Both the position numbers and the translations under genes were made by a program. DNA of 36,234 nucleotides from CAZHLD01 sp964533185 (GTDB lineage: Bacteria; Acidobacteriota; Terriglobia; Acidiferrales; UBA7541): assembly GCA_964533185.1 (NCBI GenBank), contig CAZHLD010000026.1:1-36234 (forward strand). The letters are read 5' to 3'. Positions 15,818-23,410 of this stretch are shown one piece after another. The notes below the pieces were generated by a model. The model was not told the DNA's origin. It saw only the letters and a list, made by a program, of their open reading frames with translations, and made no database searches. Position 1 is the stretch's first letter; each line of letters opens with the position of its first letter.

Positions 15818-16687
15818 ATGGCACCCCATTCAACCCTTGCACCACCCGAAGAGGGTCGGGAAACCTCGCCAACTGCGCCGGAGGGTCACGGCAGGCATCT
15901 GCCTCCGCTCCACTGGAACAAGAGCGCAGCAGAACTTCGGCGGCAACTGTTCGCAGATTCGCTAATGGAATTGAGCGGTACGCGCCCGGGTCGGCGCACG
16001 CTGGACTTCGTGGCGTCGCTGGTGGTGCACACACTGTTCATCGCCACGTTCATCTTGCTCCCGCTCTACTTTACCGAGGCGATTGACTTGAAGCAGTTCA
16101 CGCAGACGTTTCTGGTGGCGCCGCCGCCCCCGCCTCCCGCGCCGCCGGCGGCCCCTGTTGTTCTCAAAGTGCGCGCCACGGCGCGGCGCGTTTTCATGAC
16201 CGATGGCAAGCTGCTGGCACCTACAGTGATCCCGGAGAAGATCGCAATGATCAAGGAAGACGCGTTGCCACCGGATGTGGGCATCGGCATCGTCGGCGGA
16301 GTTCCCGGCGGCGTGCCGGGAGGGCAGGCCGGCGGAGTAATTGGCGGAATCATTTCGGGCGCTCCGCGGACCTATATCCCGATTGCGCCGACTCCGAAGG
16401 CTCCGATCCGGGTGGGCGGTCGTGTCATGCCGCCCAAGCCGATTTCCACGCCCGAGCCCGTCTATCCTCCCCTGGCGAAGCAGGCCAGGATTCAAGGCGA
16501 GGTGGTGATTGACGCGATCATCGATACGCAGGGCAACGTCGTGCAGATGCAGGTTGTTTCCGGACATCCACTTCTGATCCCGGCGGCAGTGGAAGCGTTG
16601 CGCAAGTGGAGATACCAGCCCACGTATCTGAATGAAGAGCCGGTCTCCGTGCAACTCTATGTCACGGTTCGCTTCCGGTTGGATTGA
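15818..16687 (+). CDS. TonB-like energy transducer
   Basis: A 289-residue protein. A cytoplasmic N-terminal part of about 75 residues is followed by one membrane segment (LDFVASLVVHTLFIATFILLPLYF), a proline-rich stretch (VAPPPPPPAPPAAP), a glycine-rich linker, and a C-terminal TonB domain (PEPVYPPLAKQARIQGEV, then ALRKWRYQP). TonB-family proteins carry energy from the inner membrane ExbB/ExbD motor to outer membrane receptors. The ATG at 15818 has GGAGGG eight bases upstream. No exbB, exbD or receptor gene is in view. It lies 24 nt before the CoA-transferase gene and may be its transcriptional leader. The long cytoplasmic N-terminus and the repeat linker with GGVPGGVPGG are common in Acidobacteriota-type TonB proteins, as far as I can judge. 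Confidence 0.88.
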   Translation: MAPHSTLAPPEEGRETSPTAPEGHGRHLPPLHWNKSAAELRRQLFADSLMELSGTRPGRRTLDFVASLVVHTLFIATFILLPLYFTEAIDLKQFTQTFLVAPPPPPPAPPAAPVVLKVRATARRVFMTDGKLLAPTVIPEKIAMIKEDALPPDVGIGIVGGVPGGVPGGQAGGVIGGIISGAPRTYIPIAPTPKAPIRVGGRVMPPKPISTPEPVYPPLAKQARIQGEVVIDAIIDTQGNVVQMQVVSGHPLLIPAAVEALRKWRYQPTYLNEEPVSVQLYVTVRFRLD

Positions 16688-16711
16688 CGGAAGCAAGAAG
16701 CCGAGAGACCC

Positions 16712-18055
16712 ATGTCCTGGCGAGAAGCGTACCGCACCAAAATTGTTACGCCGCGGGAGGCCCTGCGCGCGGTCGAAAGCGGCTCGCGCGTGTACATCCA
16801 TCCGGGCTGCGCTGAGCCGGAAACGCTGGTGGAGGCGCTCATCGAGCGCGCGCCGGCCGTGCGCAACGTCGAGATTGTCCACTTGCTCACCCTGGGCCGG
16901 GCCGACTACATCGCTCCGGAAATGGCCGGCCACTTCCGCCACAACGCGATGTTCATCGGCGCCAATGTCCGCGAGGCCGTAAACGACGGCCGCGCGGACT
17001 ACACGCCCATCTACCTGAGCGAGATCGAGGGCCTGTTTGAGAGCGGTCAGATGCCGCTCGACGTGGCGCTGATCCAGGTTTCCCCGCCGGACGACCACGG
17101 CTTCTGCAGCTTCGGCGTGGGTGTGGACACCACGCTGACCGCCGCCAAGACAGCCCGCACCGTGATTGCCCAGGTGAACGACCAGATGCCGCGCACCTTT
17201 GGCGACAGTTTCATTCACGTCAGCCACCTCAACGCCGTCGTCGAAGTCTCCCGCCCGCTCAGCGAGCTGCCGCATGAGCCCATCACTGACCTGCATCGTG
17301 CCATCGCGTGCAACGTCGCCGGTTTGATCGAGGACGGTGACACTCTTCAGCTCGGCATCGGCGGCATCCCGGATGCCGTGCTGCTGGAGCTGACGGGGCG
17401 GCATGACCTGGGCATCCATACCGAGATGATTTCCGACAATGCCATCCCGCTGATCGAATCCGGCGTCATCAACGGCCGGCGGAAGTCGCTCCACCCGCGC
17501 AAGATCGTCCTTGGATTCGTGATGGGCAGCAAACGGCTGTTTGACTTTGTCCACGACAATCCCATTTTTGAGTTCCGGACCATCTCCTATACGAACAACC
17601 CCTTCGTTATCGCCCAGAACGACCGCATGGTGGCGGTGAACTCCACGCTGCAAATGGATATTACCGGACAGGTCTGCTCGGACTCGATCGGGCAGTACTT
17701 CTACAGCGGTTTCGGCGGGCAAGTGGATTTCATCCGCGGCGCGCGGCACTCCAAGGGCGGCAAACCGATCATCGCCATGCCCTCCACGGCCAAAAACGGA
17801 ACCATCTCCCGCATCGTCCCGGTGCTGACGCCCGGCTCAGGCGTGGTGGCCTCGCGGGCTTCGATCCACTACGTCGCCACGGAGTTTGGCGTGGCCTACC
17901 TGCACGGCCGCTCGATCCGCCAGCGGGCGGAGGCGTTGATCCAGATTGCCCACCCGAATTTCCGTGAGCCGCTCTATGAGTACTGCGAGAAAACCAAATG
18001 GCTGCAGCGTCCCGATCGCGCAGTCGAGCTGCAAGCCGACCTGATAAAGAGGTGA
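16712..18055 (+). CDS. acetyl-CoA hydrolase/CoA-transferase (4-hydroxybutyrate CoA-transferase-like)
   Basis: A 447-residue protein of family I CoA-transferases (Cat1/Cat2/4-hydroxybutyrate type). The sequence LGIHTEMISD places a glutamate at residue 238, the same position as the catalytic glutamate of the Clostridium aminobutyricum enzyme, which forms the glutamyl-CoA intermediate. Other family features are GIGGIPDAVL, SGFGGQVDFIRGA and the C-terminal YVATEFGVAYLHG. It would exchange CoA between an acyl-CoA and a free acid in the cytoplasm; the acid cannot be fixed from sequence. It is followed within 3 nt by the ferredoxin oxidoreductase genes, so the acyl-CoA is probably the product (or substrate) of that enzyme, giving a reversible route between a 2-oxoacid and a free acid. 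Confidence 0.92.
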   Translation: MSWREAYRTKIVTPREALRAVESGSRVYIHPGCAEPETLVEALIERAPAVRNVEIVHLLTLGRADYIAPEMAGHFRHNAMFIGANVREAVNDGRADYTPIYLSEIEGLFESGQMPLDVALIQVSPPDDHGFCSFGVGVDTTLTAAKTARTVIAQVNDQMPRTFGDSFIHVSHLNAVVEVSRPLSELPHEPITDLHRAIACNVAGLIEDGDTLQLGIGGIPDAVLLELTGRHDLGIHTEMISDNAIPLIESGVINGRRKSLHPRKIVLGFVMGSKRLFDFVHDNPIFEFRTISYTNNPFVIAQNDRMVAVNSTLQMDITGQVCSDSIGQYFYSGFGGQVDFIRGARHSKGGKPIIAMPSTAKNGTISRIVPVLTPGSGVVASRASIHYVATEFGVAYLHGRSIRQRAEALIQIAHPNFREPLYEYCEKTKWLQRPDRAVELQADLIKR

Positions 18056-18058
18056 GCG

Positions 18059-18340
18059 ATGGCCGTTGCCCGCGGTTATGTCACGATCGACGTGGAAGAG
18101 TGCAAGGGATGTGGGCTGTGCATCGAGGCCTGCCCGCCGAAGTGCCTCGAGTCTGCGCCGGGACTGAGCGCCTATGGCGTTCACCCGGTACGCTACACCG
18201 GCTCCGACTGCACCGGCTGCGGCATCTGTTTCTATGTCTGCCCGGAGCCCGGCGCGATCGCGGTGTATCGCAGAACGCCTCCTCCCAAAGCTGTCCCCAC
18301 CACGACCGAAACGGAGGCCCACTGTGCGGCAGCTCTGTAA
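18059..18340 (+). CDS. 2-oxoacid:ferredoxin oxidoreductase, delta (2x[4Fe-4S] ferredoxin) subunit
   Basis: A 93-residue ferredoxin with two CxxCxxCxxxC(P) motifs (CKGCGLCIEACP and CTGCGICFYVCP), the normal delta subunit of multi-subunit 2-oxoacid:ferredoxin oxidoreductases. It relays electrons from the thiamine-containing subunit to free ferredoxin. It starts 3 nt after the CoA-transferase and its 3' end overlaps the alpha subunit start by 17 nt, so all are one operon. Confidence 0.9.
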   Translation: MAVARGYVTIDVEECKGCGLCIEACPPKCLESAPGLSAYGVHPVRYTGSDCTGCGICFYVCPEPGAIAVYRRTPPPKAVPTTTETEAHCAAAL

Positions 18341-19388
18341 AGGCAATGTCGCGGTCATGAAGGGAGCCATTCTGGCGGGCTGCCGCGCCTATTACGGCTA
18401 CCCGATCACGCCGGCCAGCGAGATTGCCGAAGCCGCGGCGCTCTTCCTGCCGCAGGTCGGCGGCGTCTTTCTCCAGGCCGAAAGCGAAGTGGCTGCAATC
18501 AACATGGTGTATGGAGCAGCCTCTGCCGGCGAGCGCGCAATGACAGCTTCTTCCGGCCCGGGCGTCAGCCTGATGCAAGAAGGCATTTCGTATCTCGCCG
18601 GGGCCGAGCTTCCGTGCGTCATCGTGGACGTGATGCGCGGCGGCCCCGGGCTGGGCAACATCGCGCCGGAGCAGAGCGACTACTTCGCTTTGGTCAAGGG
18701 CGGCGGGCACGGCTGCTACCGCAACCTCGTCCTGGCCCCGGCTTCGGTGCAGGAGATGGCCGAGTTCACCATGCTCGCCTTTGAGCTGGCCGACCGCTAC
18801 CGCAATCCCGCCGTCGTCGTCACCGATGGCTTCATCGGACAGATGATGGAGCCGCTCGAGCTCGAGCCGCGTGTCCTCGAAGCGCCGGACAAGCCCTGGG
18901 CCGTCCGCGGCACGCGCGACACTCGCCTGAACCTGATTACCTCGATCCAGCTCGAGCCTGATGTCCTCGAGGCGCACGTCCGCAAGCTCGAGGCGAAATA
19001 TAAACAGGCCGAACAGCGTGAGGCGCGGCACGAGCTCTACCGCACCGAAAATGCCGAAGTCCTGCTGGTGGGCTATGGCATCGTCTCGCGCGTCCTGCGC
19101 TCGACGGTGGACCAGGCCCGCCGCCAGGGGCTCCGCGCTGGCCTGTTCCGCCCGATCACGCTGTGGCCCTTCCCGGCACAGGCCCTCCGCGACGCCGCAA
19201 GGCGTTGCCAGTCCGTCCTGGTCGTGGAGATGAGCACGGGCCAGATGGTAGAAGACGTGCGGCTCACTCTCGACGGGCGCGTGCCGGTTGAGTTTTACGG
19301 CCGGGTCGGCGGCAACGTGCCGCTTGCCGAGGAGTTATTGTCCCGGCTGCTCGCCCCGGTTGTCTCGGCCTCCGAGTGGGCCGTGTAA
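18324..19388 (+). CDS. 2-oxoacid:ferredoxin oxidoreductase, alpha subunit (KorA/VorB-like)
   Basis: A 354-residue protein with the pyrimidine-domain motif GYPITPASEI, ASSGPGVSLMQEG and the C-terminal transketolase-like part (EVLLVGYGIVSRV). I chose the GTG at 18324 because GGAGG lies 6 nt upstream at 18313-18317 and because LCKGNVAVMKGAI is the usual beginning of KorA-type subunits; an ATG at 18357 is an alternative. With the delta, beta and gamma parts it forms an enzyme that oxidatively decarboxylates a 2-oxoacid to acyl-CoA and reduced ferredoxin, or carboxylates in reverse. KorA and VorB types cannot be separated by eye, so 2-oxoglutarate and branched-chain oxoacids are both possible. Confidence 0.9.
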   Translation: MRQLCKGNVAVMKGAILAGCRAYYGYPITPASEIAEAAALFLPQVGGVFLQAESEVAAINMVYGAASAGERAMTASSGPGVSLMQEGISYLAGAELPCVIVDVMRGGPGLGNIAPEQSDYFALVKGGGHGCYRNLVLAPASVQEMAEFTMLAFELADRYRNPAVVVTDGFIGQMMEPLELEPRVLEAPDKPWAVRGTRDTRLNLITSIQLEPDVLEAHVRKLEAKYKQAEQREARHELYRTENAEVLLVGYGIVSRVLRSTVDQARRQGLRAGLFRPITLWPFPAQALRDAARRCQSVLVVEMSTGQMVEDVRLTLDGRVPVEFYGRVGGNVPLAEELLSRLLAPVVSASEWAV

Positions 19389-19431
19389 GGACGCCCGTTG
19401 CAGCGGTTGGCGTCCGGAAAGAAGAGGCGCA

Positions 19432-20892
19432 ATGGCGGACCATCAGCTTGTCCTGGCAAAGTCGCCGGTCTTCTACAAGACCTACGAGCGCAAGTCCGAG
19501 CTCCAGCAGCAGACCCATTACTGCCCGGGCTGCGGCCACGGAGTGGCCCACAAGCTGATCGCCGAAGCCATCGCCGACCTGGGCTTGCAGGATCGCACCA
19601 TTTTCGTCAGCCCTGTGGGCTGCTCGGTCTTCGCCTACTATTACTTTGACGTCGGCAACGTTCAGGCCGCGCATGGCCGCACACCGGCAGTGGCCACGGC
19701 GCTCAAGCGCGCGCGCCCCGAAAGCATCGTGGTTGCCTATCAGGGCGATGGCGACCTGGCCGCCATCGGCACGGCCGAAATCCTGCACGCCGCCAACCGC
19801 GGCGAAGCGATTACTGTCTTCTTCATCAACAACGCGATCTACGGCATGACCGGTGGCCAGATGGCTCCCACCACGCTGATCGGCCAGGTGAGCACCACCA
19901 CGCCCTTCGGCCGCCGCGCCGCGAACGAGGGCTACCCGCTGCACATGGCCGAACTACTGGCCACCCTTCAGGCGCCGGTCTATGTCGAGCGCGTCGCGCT
20001 CTGCGACAACAAGAACATCATGCGCGCGCGCAAAGCTGTCCGGCGCGCGATTGAGCTGCAGCGCGAGGGCGCGGGCTTCTCCTTCGTTGAAATCCTCTCG
20101 CCCTGCCCGACGATCTGGAAGATGACGCCGGTCGAAGCGCGCAACTGGGTGCAGGAAAAACTCGTCCCCATTTTTCCGCTGGGTAACTTCCGCGACGCTC
20201 GCGCGCCCGCGCCCGGCAATGCCGCACCTCCACAGCGGCCGGTTGAGCAGGTGCTCGGATTGAACGAGAGTGCCGCCGGGCTGGCGCAGCAACGCACGTC
20301 GCGAGTTTCACAGCGCAAGAGCCTGACCATGATCGTAGCCGGCTTCGGCGGGCAGGGGATTCTCCTGCTCGGGCAGATCCTTGCGGAAATCGGATTGCGC
20401 GAAGGGCTGGAAGTGAGCTGGCTGCCTTCCTATGGACCGGAGATGCGCAGCGGCAGTGCCCATTGTCACGTCTGCCTCTCCGAGGAGCGTATCGGCTCGC
20501 CGCTCGTCGAACACCCCGACGTACTCGTGGCCATGAATGAGATCTCCCTGCGCAAGTTCGCTCCACAGATGCCAAGAGGCGGGCTGATCCTCTACAACGC
20601 CGAGTCCCTGCCGGCGGCGTTTTCTGCGCCGGACGTGAAAGTGATGTGTGTCCCCGCCTTCGAAATCGCCGACAAGCTCGGCGCGACCAAAGCCGCCAAC
20701 GTCTTCATGCTGGGCGCGCTACTGGGGCTGACCGGCTGCTTACCGGCAGCCACGGCGGTGGCCGTGCTCGAGGCAACGGTGAAGAACGCTGACCTTCTCG
20801 AGATCGACCGCCGCGCGCTCGAGGCGGGAGTCGCCTTTGTGGGTGAGGCCGTGCCCGCAGGCTTGTCGCCCCGCTCAATCGAGAGAGGATAA
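19432..20892 (+). CDS. fused beta-gamma subunit of 2-oxoacid:ferredoxin oxidoreductase
   Basis: A 486-residue fusion. Residues 1 to about 255 are the thiamine-diphosphate-binding beta subunit: CPGC at 31-34, the GDGD...NN thiamine motif at 105-108 and 133-134, and the GGQ segment at 141-143. Residues about 255-298 form a proline/alanine-rich linker. Residues about 299-486 are the gamma subunit (IVAGFGGQGILLLGQIL, PSYGPEMRSGSAHC). In most organisms beta and gamma are separate proteins. The start ATG at 19432 has an AGAGG ribosome site. It follows the alpha gene by 43 nt and completes the delta-alpha-beta/gamma set. Cofactor and iron-sulfur residues look intact, so the fusion should be active. 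Confidence 0.9.
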   Translation: MADHQLVLAKSPVFYKTYERKSELQQQTHYCPGCGHGVAHKLIAEAIADLGLQDRTIFVSPVGCSVFAYYYFDVGNVQAAHGRTPAVATALKRARPESIVVAYQGDGDLAAIGTAEILHAANRGEAITVFFINNAIYGMTGGQMAPTTLIGQVSTTTPFGRRAANEGYPLHMAELLATLQAPVYVERVALCDNKNIMRARKAVRRAIELQREGAGFSFVEILSPCPTIWKMTPVEARNWVQEKLVPIFPLGNFRDARAPAPGNAAPPQRPVEQVLGLNESAAGLAQQRTSRVSQRKSLTMIVAGFGGQGILLLGQILAEIGLREGLEVSWLPSYGPEMRSGSAHCHVCLSEERIGSPLVEHPDVLVAMNEISLRKFAPQMPRGGLILYNAESLPAAFSAPDVKVMCVPAFEIADKLGATKAANVFMLGALLGLTGCLPAATAVAVLEATVKNADLLEIDRRALEAGVAFVGEAVPAGLSPRSIERG

Positions 20893-20957
20893 TTTTTGCG
20901 GTGCACTGAGGATTGCTTGATCTCTCTGTATAAGATCACGAGGGCAGCGGAGGAACG

Positions 20958-21374
20958 ATGTCAGCCAGACGAGGCAGTCTTGTTTTGTCGATTCTGAGCA
21001 CACTATTACTTGGACCGGTGCTGGCGTTGCATGTTGCCGGTCAGACGAAGCCGCAGGACACCTATATCTTGAAAGGCGGACCGCTTGGCGGAGTGAAGCT
21101 GGAACATAAGCTTCACGCCGAAGTTCGCGACATCAAATGCGAAACCTGCCACCACCCTTCCAAGCCGCAGAAGCCCTTGGCCGCTGCGCAACAGGCTTGT
21201 GGGACCTGCCACACCATGCCGGCCACACCCCCGATGAAGACGAACCGCATGATGGCATTTCACAATCCCACGGCAACTGCCGGGACCTGCATTGACTGCC
21301 ACAAGGCAGAGAATGCCAAGGGCAAAGGGTCGCCCGTCAAGTGCGTTGACTGCCATAAGAAATCTAATGTCTGA
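20958..21374 (+). CDS. small periplasmic tetraheme cytochrome c (class III / c7-like)
   Basis: A 138-residue protein with an N-terminal signal peptide (about residues 1-28) and four CxxCH motifs (CETCH, CGTCH, CIDCH, CVDCH). The lone HKLHAE and MMAFHN histidines before heme pairs fit distal ligands of class III cytochromes. Such small soluble cytochromes shuttle electrons through the periplasm. Its ATG has a good GGAGGAA ribosome site. It follows the oxidoreductase operon by 65 bp; the AT-rich gap includes TATAAG (20929-20934), but I could not find a well-spaced -35 partner. It could connect the quinone-linked cytochromes encoded at 5000-8694 to an acceptor outside the cell. Confidence 0.88.
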   Translation: MSARRGSLVLSILSTLLLGPVLALHVAGQTKPQDTYILKGGPLGGVKLEHKLHAEVRDIKCETCHHPSKPQKPLAAAQQACGTCHTMPATPPMKTNRMMAFHNPTATAGTCIDCHKAENAKGKGSPVKCVDCHKKSNV

Positions 21375-21554
21375 TTCAGATTGTCTTTGCCGGGGGGAGA
21401 GCAAAGCTGGGTCTTCTATCTTCCGCGGCCATCCAGTAAAAAACTCAGTTGCAGTCTCTGAAAGAGTGATTCAGCTGGAAAGCTGCCGATGACACAAATG
21501 TGGCTACAGGGCCCAGAGTGCTTTTCTTGAGTGCTTGTAACTGCTTGAAAACAG

Positions 21555-21582
21555 TGGTGCCGGCGGTGGGACTCGAACCCAC
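21555..21582 (-). other. tRNA 3' fragment (attachment half-site)
   Basis: On the minus strand this reads a complete T-arm (GTGGG, TTCGAGT, CCCAC), the 3' half of an acceptor stem (CGCCGGC), A73 and CCA. The sequence before it does not continue as a normal anticodon arm, and there is no D-arm. It is thus only the 3' end of a tRNA gene, the usual scar or att site of tyrosine-integrase elements. The tRNA may be a leucine type, but that is a guess from the acceptor sequence. Confidence 0.7.
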
Positions 21583-21670
21583 TGCCCACATTGAATTTAC
21601 GTAAGTTGTTGGTTTCACAGAATCGCTAGAAACGAGAAAAGCGTCCAAAACGCTCAAAACGCCCCATTTG

Positions 21671-21692
21671 GTTACGCGGCGGTTACGCAGAG
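21671..21692 (+). repeat. tandem direct repeat, period 11
   Basis: GGTTACGCGGC is followed directly by GGTTACGCAGA; the first eight bases are identical. It lies 116 bp from the tRNA fragment's end, and similar tandem repeats occur at matching distances from the other two tRNA fragments. Such paired repeats are typical of integrase arm-binding sites. Confidence 0.55.
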
Positions 21693-21925
21693 CCGCCCCG
21701 ACATTTCACAAGCTGCTAGTCCCGCCTGCGGAATGCCGCGTTCAGCGAGCGCGGAGGGATTATCCTGACCCTGCGGTCGGCCTAAAACAGAGAGGAAAGT
21801 TCGTGGACGCGGAAGAAGTCATTAGCAACAATGGGTTGCCGCCCCAGCTCGCCGCCGGGAGGTTTCGTCAGATGCCGACCAGGACCGGTTCTATCCAGGT
21901 CAGCCTAAACAGGAGTTAGCCTGCC

Positions 21926-22420
21926 ATGGCGAAGATACCCTCTTACCTCCTTAACTTGGCTGGAGAATATCGCATCTGCAGCGAACTGAACAAACGCGGC
22001 GTCTTCGCCACGGTGACGTACGGTAATCGGAAAGGCGTCGATGTGTACGCCATCAGCGACCGAAAGGAGCGTGCCCTCAAAATCGAGGTGAAGACGAGCC
22101 AGCGAGACAACTTCGTCACGAGCATCGCCCAGAAGCGCTTGGCTAACTATCCGCACGCCCCGGATTTCTGGGTGCTGTTTCAGATTCTGCCTGACCAAAA
22201 TGCGACGTTCAAGGAGCGGTTTTTCGTCCTGACGCACCAAGAAATTTGCACAGCGCAAGAGGCGCGAAATAAGCCCTATGCGGAGAAGTACTTCGCACGC
22301 TACGGGAAGCAGCCAGACCCGTCCAAGGGGGTCGACAACGTCACCGTTGCGGACGTCGAGCAGTACGAGGACCAGTGGTCGAAAATCGTCGGACGCCTCG
22401 GCGATCCGGCGGCAGACTAA
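21926..22420 (+). CDS. PD-(D/E)XK nuclease-like protein
   Basis: A 164-residue protein. Its N-terminal half shows a restriction-endonuclease-like core: E14 in LAGEYRICSELNKRG, D39 in GVDVYAI, and E54-x-K56 in LKIEVKTSQ, with the expected strand pattern between them. This small form resembles stand-alone PD-(D/E)XK proteins often found in genomic islands. The second half (DFWVLFQILPD, then KYFARYGKQPD) has no assigned motif. It is the first gene after the left att-like site. No methyltransferase accompanies it, so a classical restriction-modification role is unlikely. Its substrate is unknown. Confidence 0.7.
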   Translation: MAKIPSYLLNLAGEYRICSELNKRGVFATVTYGNRKGVDVYAISDRKERALKIEVKTSQRDNFVTSIAQKRLANYPHAPDFWVLFQILPDQNATFKERFFVLTHQEICTAQEARNKPYAEKYFARYGKQPDPSKGVDNVTVADVEQYEDQWSKIVGRLGDPAAD

Positions 22421-22553
22421 CCACCCGCTGCCGGACTTCGTCATGCAAGATATCCTGCATTATCCGCAGTCCAGCTTCGCCGCTCAGCCGCTCCACCTCC
22501 GGCCGTTCACGCCCTCCCGGCCGTCGGGTGCAGCCTCTTGTTAGACAGGGCCG

Positions 22554-22967
22554 TTACGACAGAGCATCTAGCAATCGCGCCGCGACCAGCCCCATGCTCT
22601 GCACCGCCGTGCGCGACTGCGTCTGCGTAACCGTTGTGAGAAAGGGTCGGCCGTGCCCCGTACCCTCTCGATTTCGCAGTCGGTTAACAGCACAAGCCAG
22701 CTCGTATAGGGCAAAGTCCATCTGTTCTTCCGCAGTAGGGCTGGGCTTCTTCACCGCGCACAATCCCGCTGCCACGAACGCCTGCCCGAGCAGCGTGGGA
22801 AAGTGTGCGCTCTCAGAGCAATTGCCGAACCGCTGAACCAGAACGTGAGCGGCAACTGCCTCAACAAGATCTTTGCCCGTGCCGGTGACAAGGGCTGCGT
22901 CGAGGACGCCGCGCCCGACGCGGCGTCCGAAATGCCCGTCCGAGCCGCGAGCCGAAAAGCGGACTTG
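22554..22967 (-). pseudogene. truncated abortive-infection C-terminal (Abi-C-like) domain
   Basis: The minus-strand frame ends with NRLRNREGTGHGRP followed by a helix rich in A, V and L, the recognised pattern of the abortive-infection C-terminal domain. Upstream, ALVTGTGKDLVEAVAAHVLVQRFG matches the typical opening of that domain. The frame is open from a TAG at 22968-22970 down to the stop near 22554, about 137 codons, but has no ATG, and its first GTG (22773-22775) lies well inside the domain. The front of the protein is missing, and the opposite strand beyond 22968 shows no continuation. It is most likely a decayed phage-defence gene. A GTG-started short form of 73 residues would lack half of the domain. 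Confidence 0.5.
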
Positions 22968-23410
22968 CTACGCTCTGACCGAAAGGGAGGTCTTGCTCCA
23001 CTTGGATCAACACTGCCGCGTTACACCAGATCTATGTTGGCCGGCGGCCAGCTTCCGAGAAGGCGACTACACGGACATGTGCCCGCTGGCCGGGCGGCAA
23101 AGCGTTCATTCCCACGATAGTTTCCGAGTGCGCGACCAACCGTTCTCAATCGCCTCGCCCACTCTAAACGTGGTGCGTTGTACGGCCAATAGAAGGGGAG
23201 CCGACCTTGCAGGCGGAATTGTCGATGTGGCCGTCGGATCGATACTTGAAGTGGCCTTCAGCTTATTAGGGATTAGCAGGATTCAAGGTGAGGTGTCGCG
23301 GCGGGTCTACCTGCTGGCTTCCTGTAATATGAGGGTGACGACCGCTTCCCGGCGGCCACAGCGAAGCAACAATAACTCCCGACGCTGGGCTGCGGAATGG
23401 AAACAGTGCG
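22968..23410. other. no convincing gene between the Abi-C remnant and the MBL gene
   Basis: About 440 bp. Long plus-strand frames (for example 22873-23463) lack recognisable motifs and regular codon preference, and run into the next gene out of frame. The stretch may be debris of the truncated gene to the left. A hydrophobic segment is encoded around 23200-23290 in one frame but without a start or ribosome site. Confidence 0.3.

Larger units (their letters stand above)
21375..21925. other. non-coding left border of the mobile region
   Basis: This 550-bp stretch between the conserved cytochrome gene and the first island gene holds a tRNA 3' fragment (21555-21582) and a tandem direct repeat at 21671-21692. 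The open frame at 21668-21919 has no protein-like pattern, and I see no other gene. Confidence 0.5.

Noticed and set aside
15962..17749. Long minus-strand frame opposite the tonB-like and CoA-transferase genes
   Set aside because: A shadow of strongly coding DNA on the other strand; composition rich in His/Asp/Gly without any domain.
20895..20934. Possible promoter of the tetraheme cytochrome (TTGC elements with TATAAG)
   Set aside because: Spacings do not fit a sigma-70 pair, and the sigma-54-like match (GTGCAC to TTGC) has a spacer one base too long.
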